From an uncultured Oscillospiraceae bacterium (GTDB lineage: Bacteria; Bacillota; Clostridia; Oscillospirales; Oscillospiraceae), in the NCBI GenBank assembly GCA_934591815.1, contig CAKTPV010000034.1, positions 1 to 11,497 on the forward strand: a stretch of DNA of 11,497 bases, written 5' to 3'. Every line of letters begins with the position of its first letter. Positions within the stretch are counted from its first letter, which is position 1. A program made the position numbers and the translations under genes. Below are positions 11,350-11,497 of the stretch, one piece after another. Under the pieces are notes generated by a model. The model saw only the letters and a list, made by a program, of their open reading frames with translations. It was not told the origin of the DNA and ran no database searches.

Positions 11350-11497
11350 AGTGCTGCCTGATGCGGCATTTCTCATCATGCGTGCAAAAAAATTGTCAGC
11401 GGCTGTTGACCACAGATGCAGGCTATCCCAACTTTTGTGTGGGTTGGGCGGGAAAAAGCAGGGAGCTGAGAGCTAAATCGTTTCGTGTGGGAACAGC

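Overview
The window looks like chromosomal DNA from a GC-rich anaerobic member of the Clostridia (Bacillota), most like the Oscillospiraceae/Ruminococcaceae of animal guts. This is inferred from strong AGGAGG-type ribosome binding sites, sigma-A-like promoters, short hairpin-plus-T terminators, GC-rich third codon positions, and the gene set: a ferredoxin-thioredoxin reductase catalytic-type mini-protein, a NifX-like protein, a stand-alone ECF S component and a large CDF transporter. No tRNA, rRNA, CRISPR array, insertion sequence or phage gene was seen. The window reads as ordinary, densely packed core or near-core genome rather than a mobile island.

Layout. (a) 22-1824 (+): a cysteine-rich zinc-ribbon-like protein of unknown role, then a CDF metal transporter with a doubled cytosolic domain. 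(b) 1834-2953: a terminator, an ArsC/Spx-like protein (-) that has lost the usual active-site cysteine, and a divergently transcribed sirtuin (+) only 35 bp away. (c) 3041-4943 (+): the most interesting block. A strong promoter carrying an inverted repeat leads to a NifX-like protein with a His/Cys tail and a one-base-spaced Crp/Fnr-family regulator. After a terminator come a second promoter with a Crp-like palindrome centred near -41, a 67-residue ferredoxin-thioredoxin-reductase catalytic-type protein, and a thioredoxin. (d) 5047-5919 (-): a DEDDh exonuclease with a C-terminal cysteine cluster and its own promoter. (e) 6226-6789 (+): an ECF transporter S component under a promoter overlapped by a long inverted repeat. 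(f) 6888-8354 (-): a cytosolic 5'-nucleotidase-family metallophosphoesterase. (g) 8592-11200 (-): an NhaC-family transporter and a MalY/PatB-type PLP enzyme joined by an ATGA overlap, behind a perfect consensus promoter.

How parts may work together. Block (c) can be read as a small redox circuit. The Crp/Fnr protein has a CRP-like recognition helix (R-E-x3-R), and the next promoter carries a TGTGA/TCACA palindrome at the class II activator position. That promoter drives an iron-sulfur disulfide reductase-type protein and its probable partner thioredoxin. Block (g) suggests uptake of an amino acid (a sulfur amino acid is a reasonable guess) followed by PLP-dependent beta-elimination. Convergent genes share hairpin terminators at 4978-5011 and 6816-6856. 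A 10-mer that includes an extended -10 (CTGCTATGAT) occurs in three intergenic regions; one copy sits in front of a possible tiny + strand transcript with an 11-codon ORF at 8457-8492.
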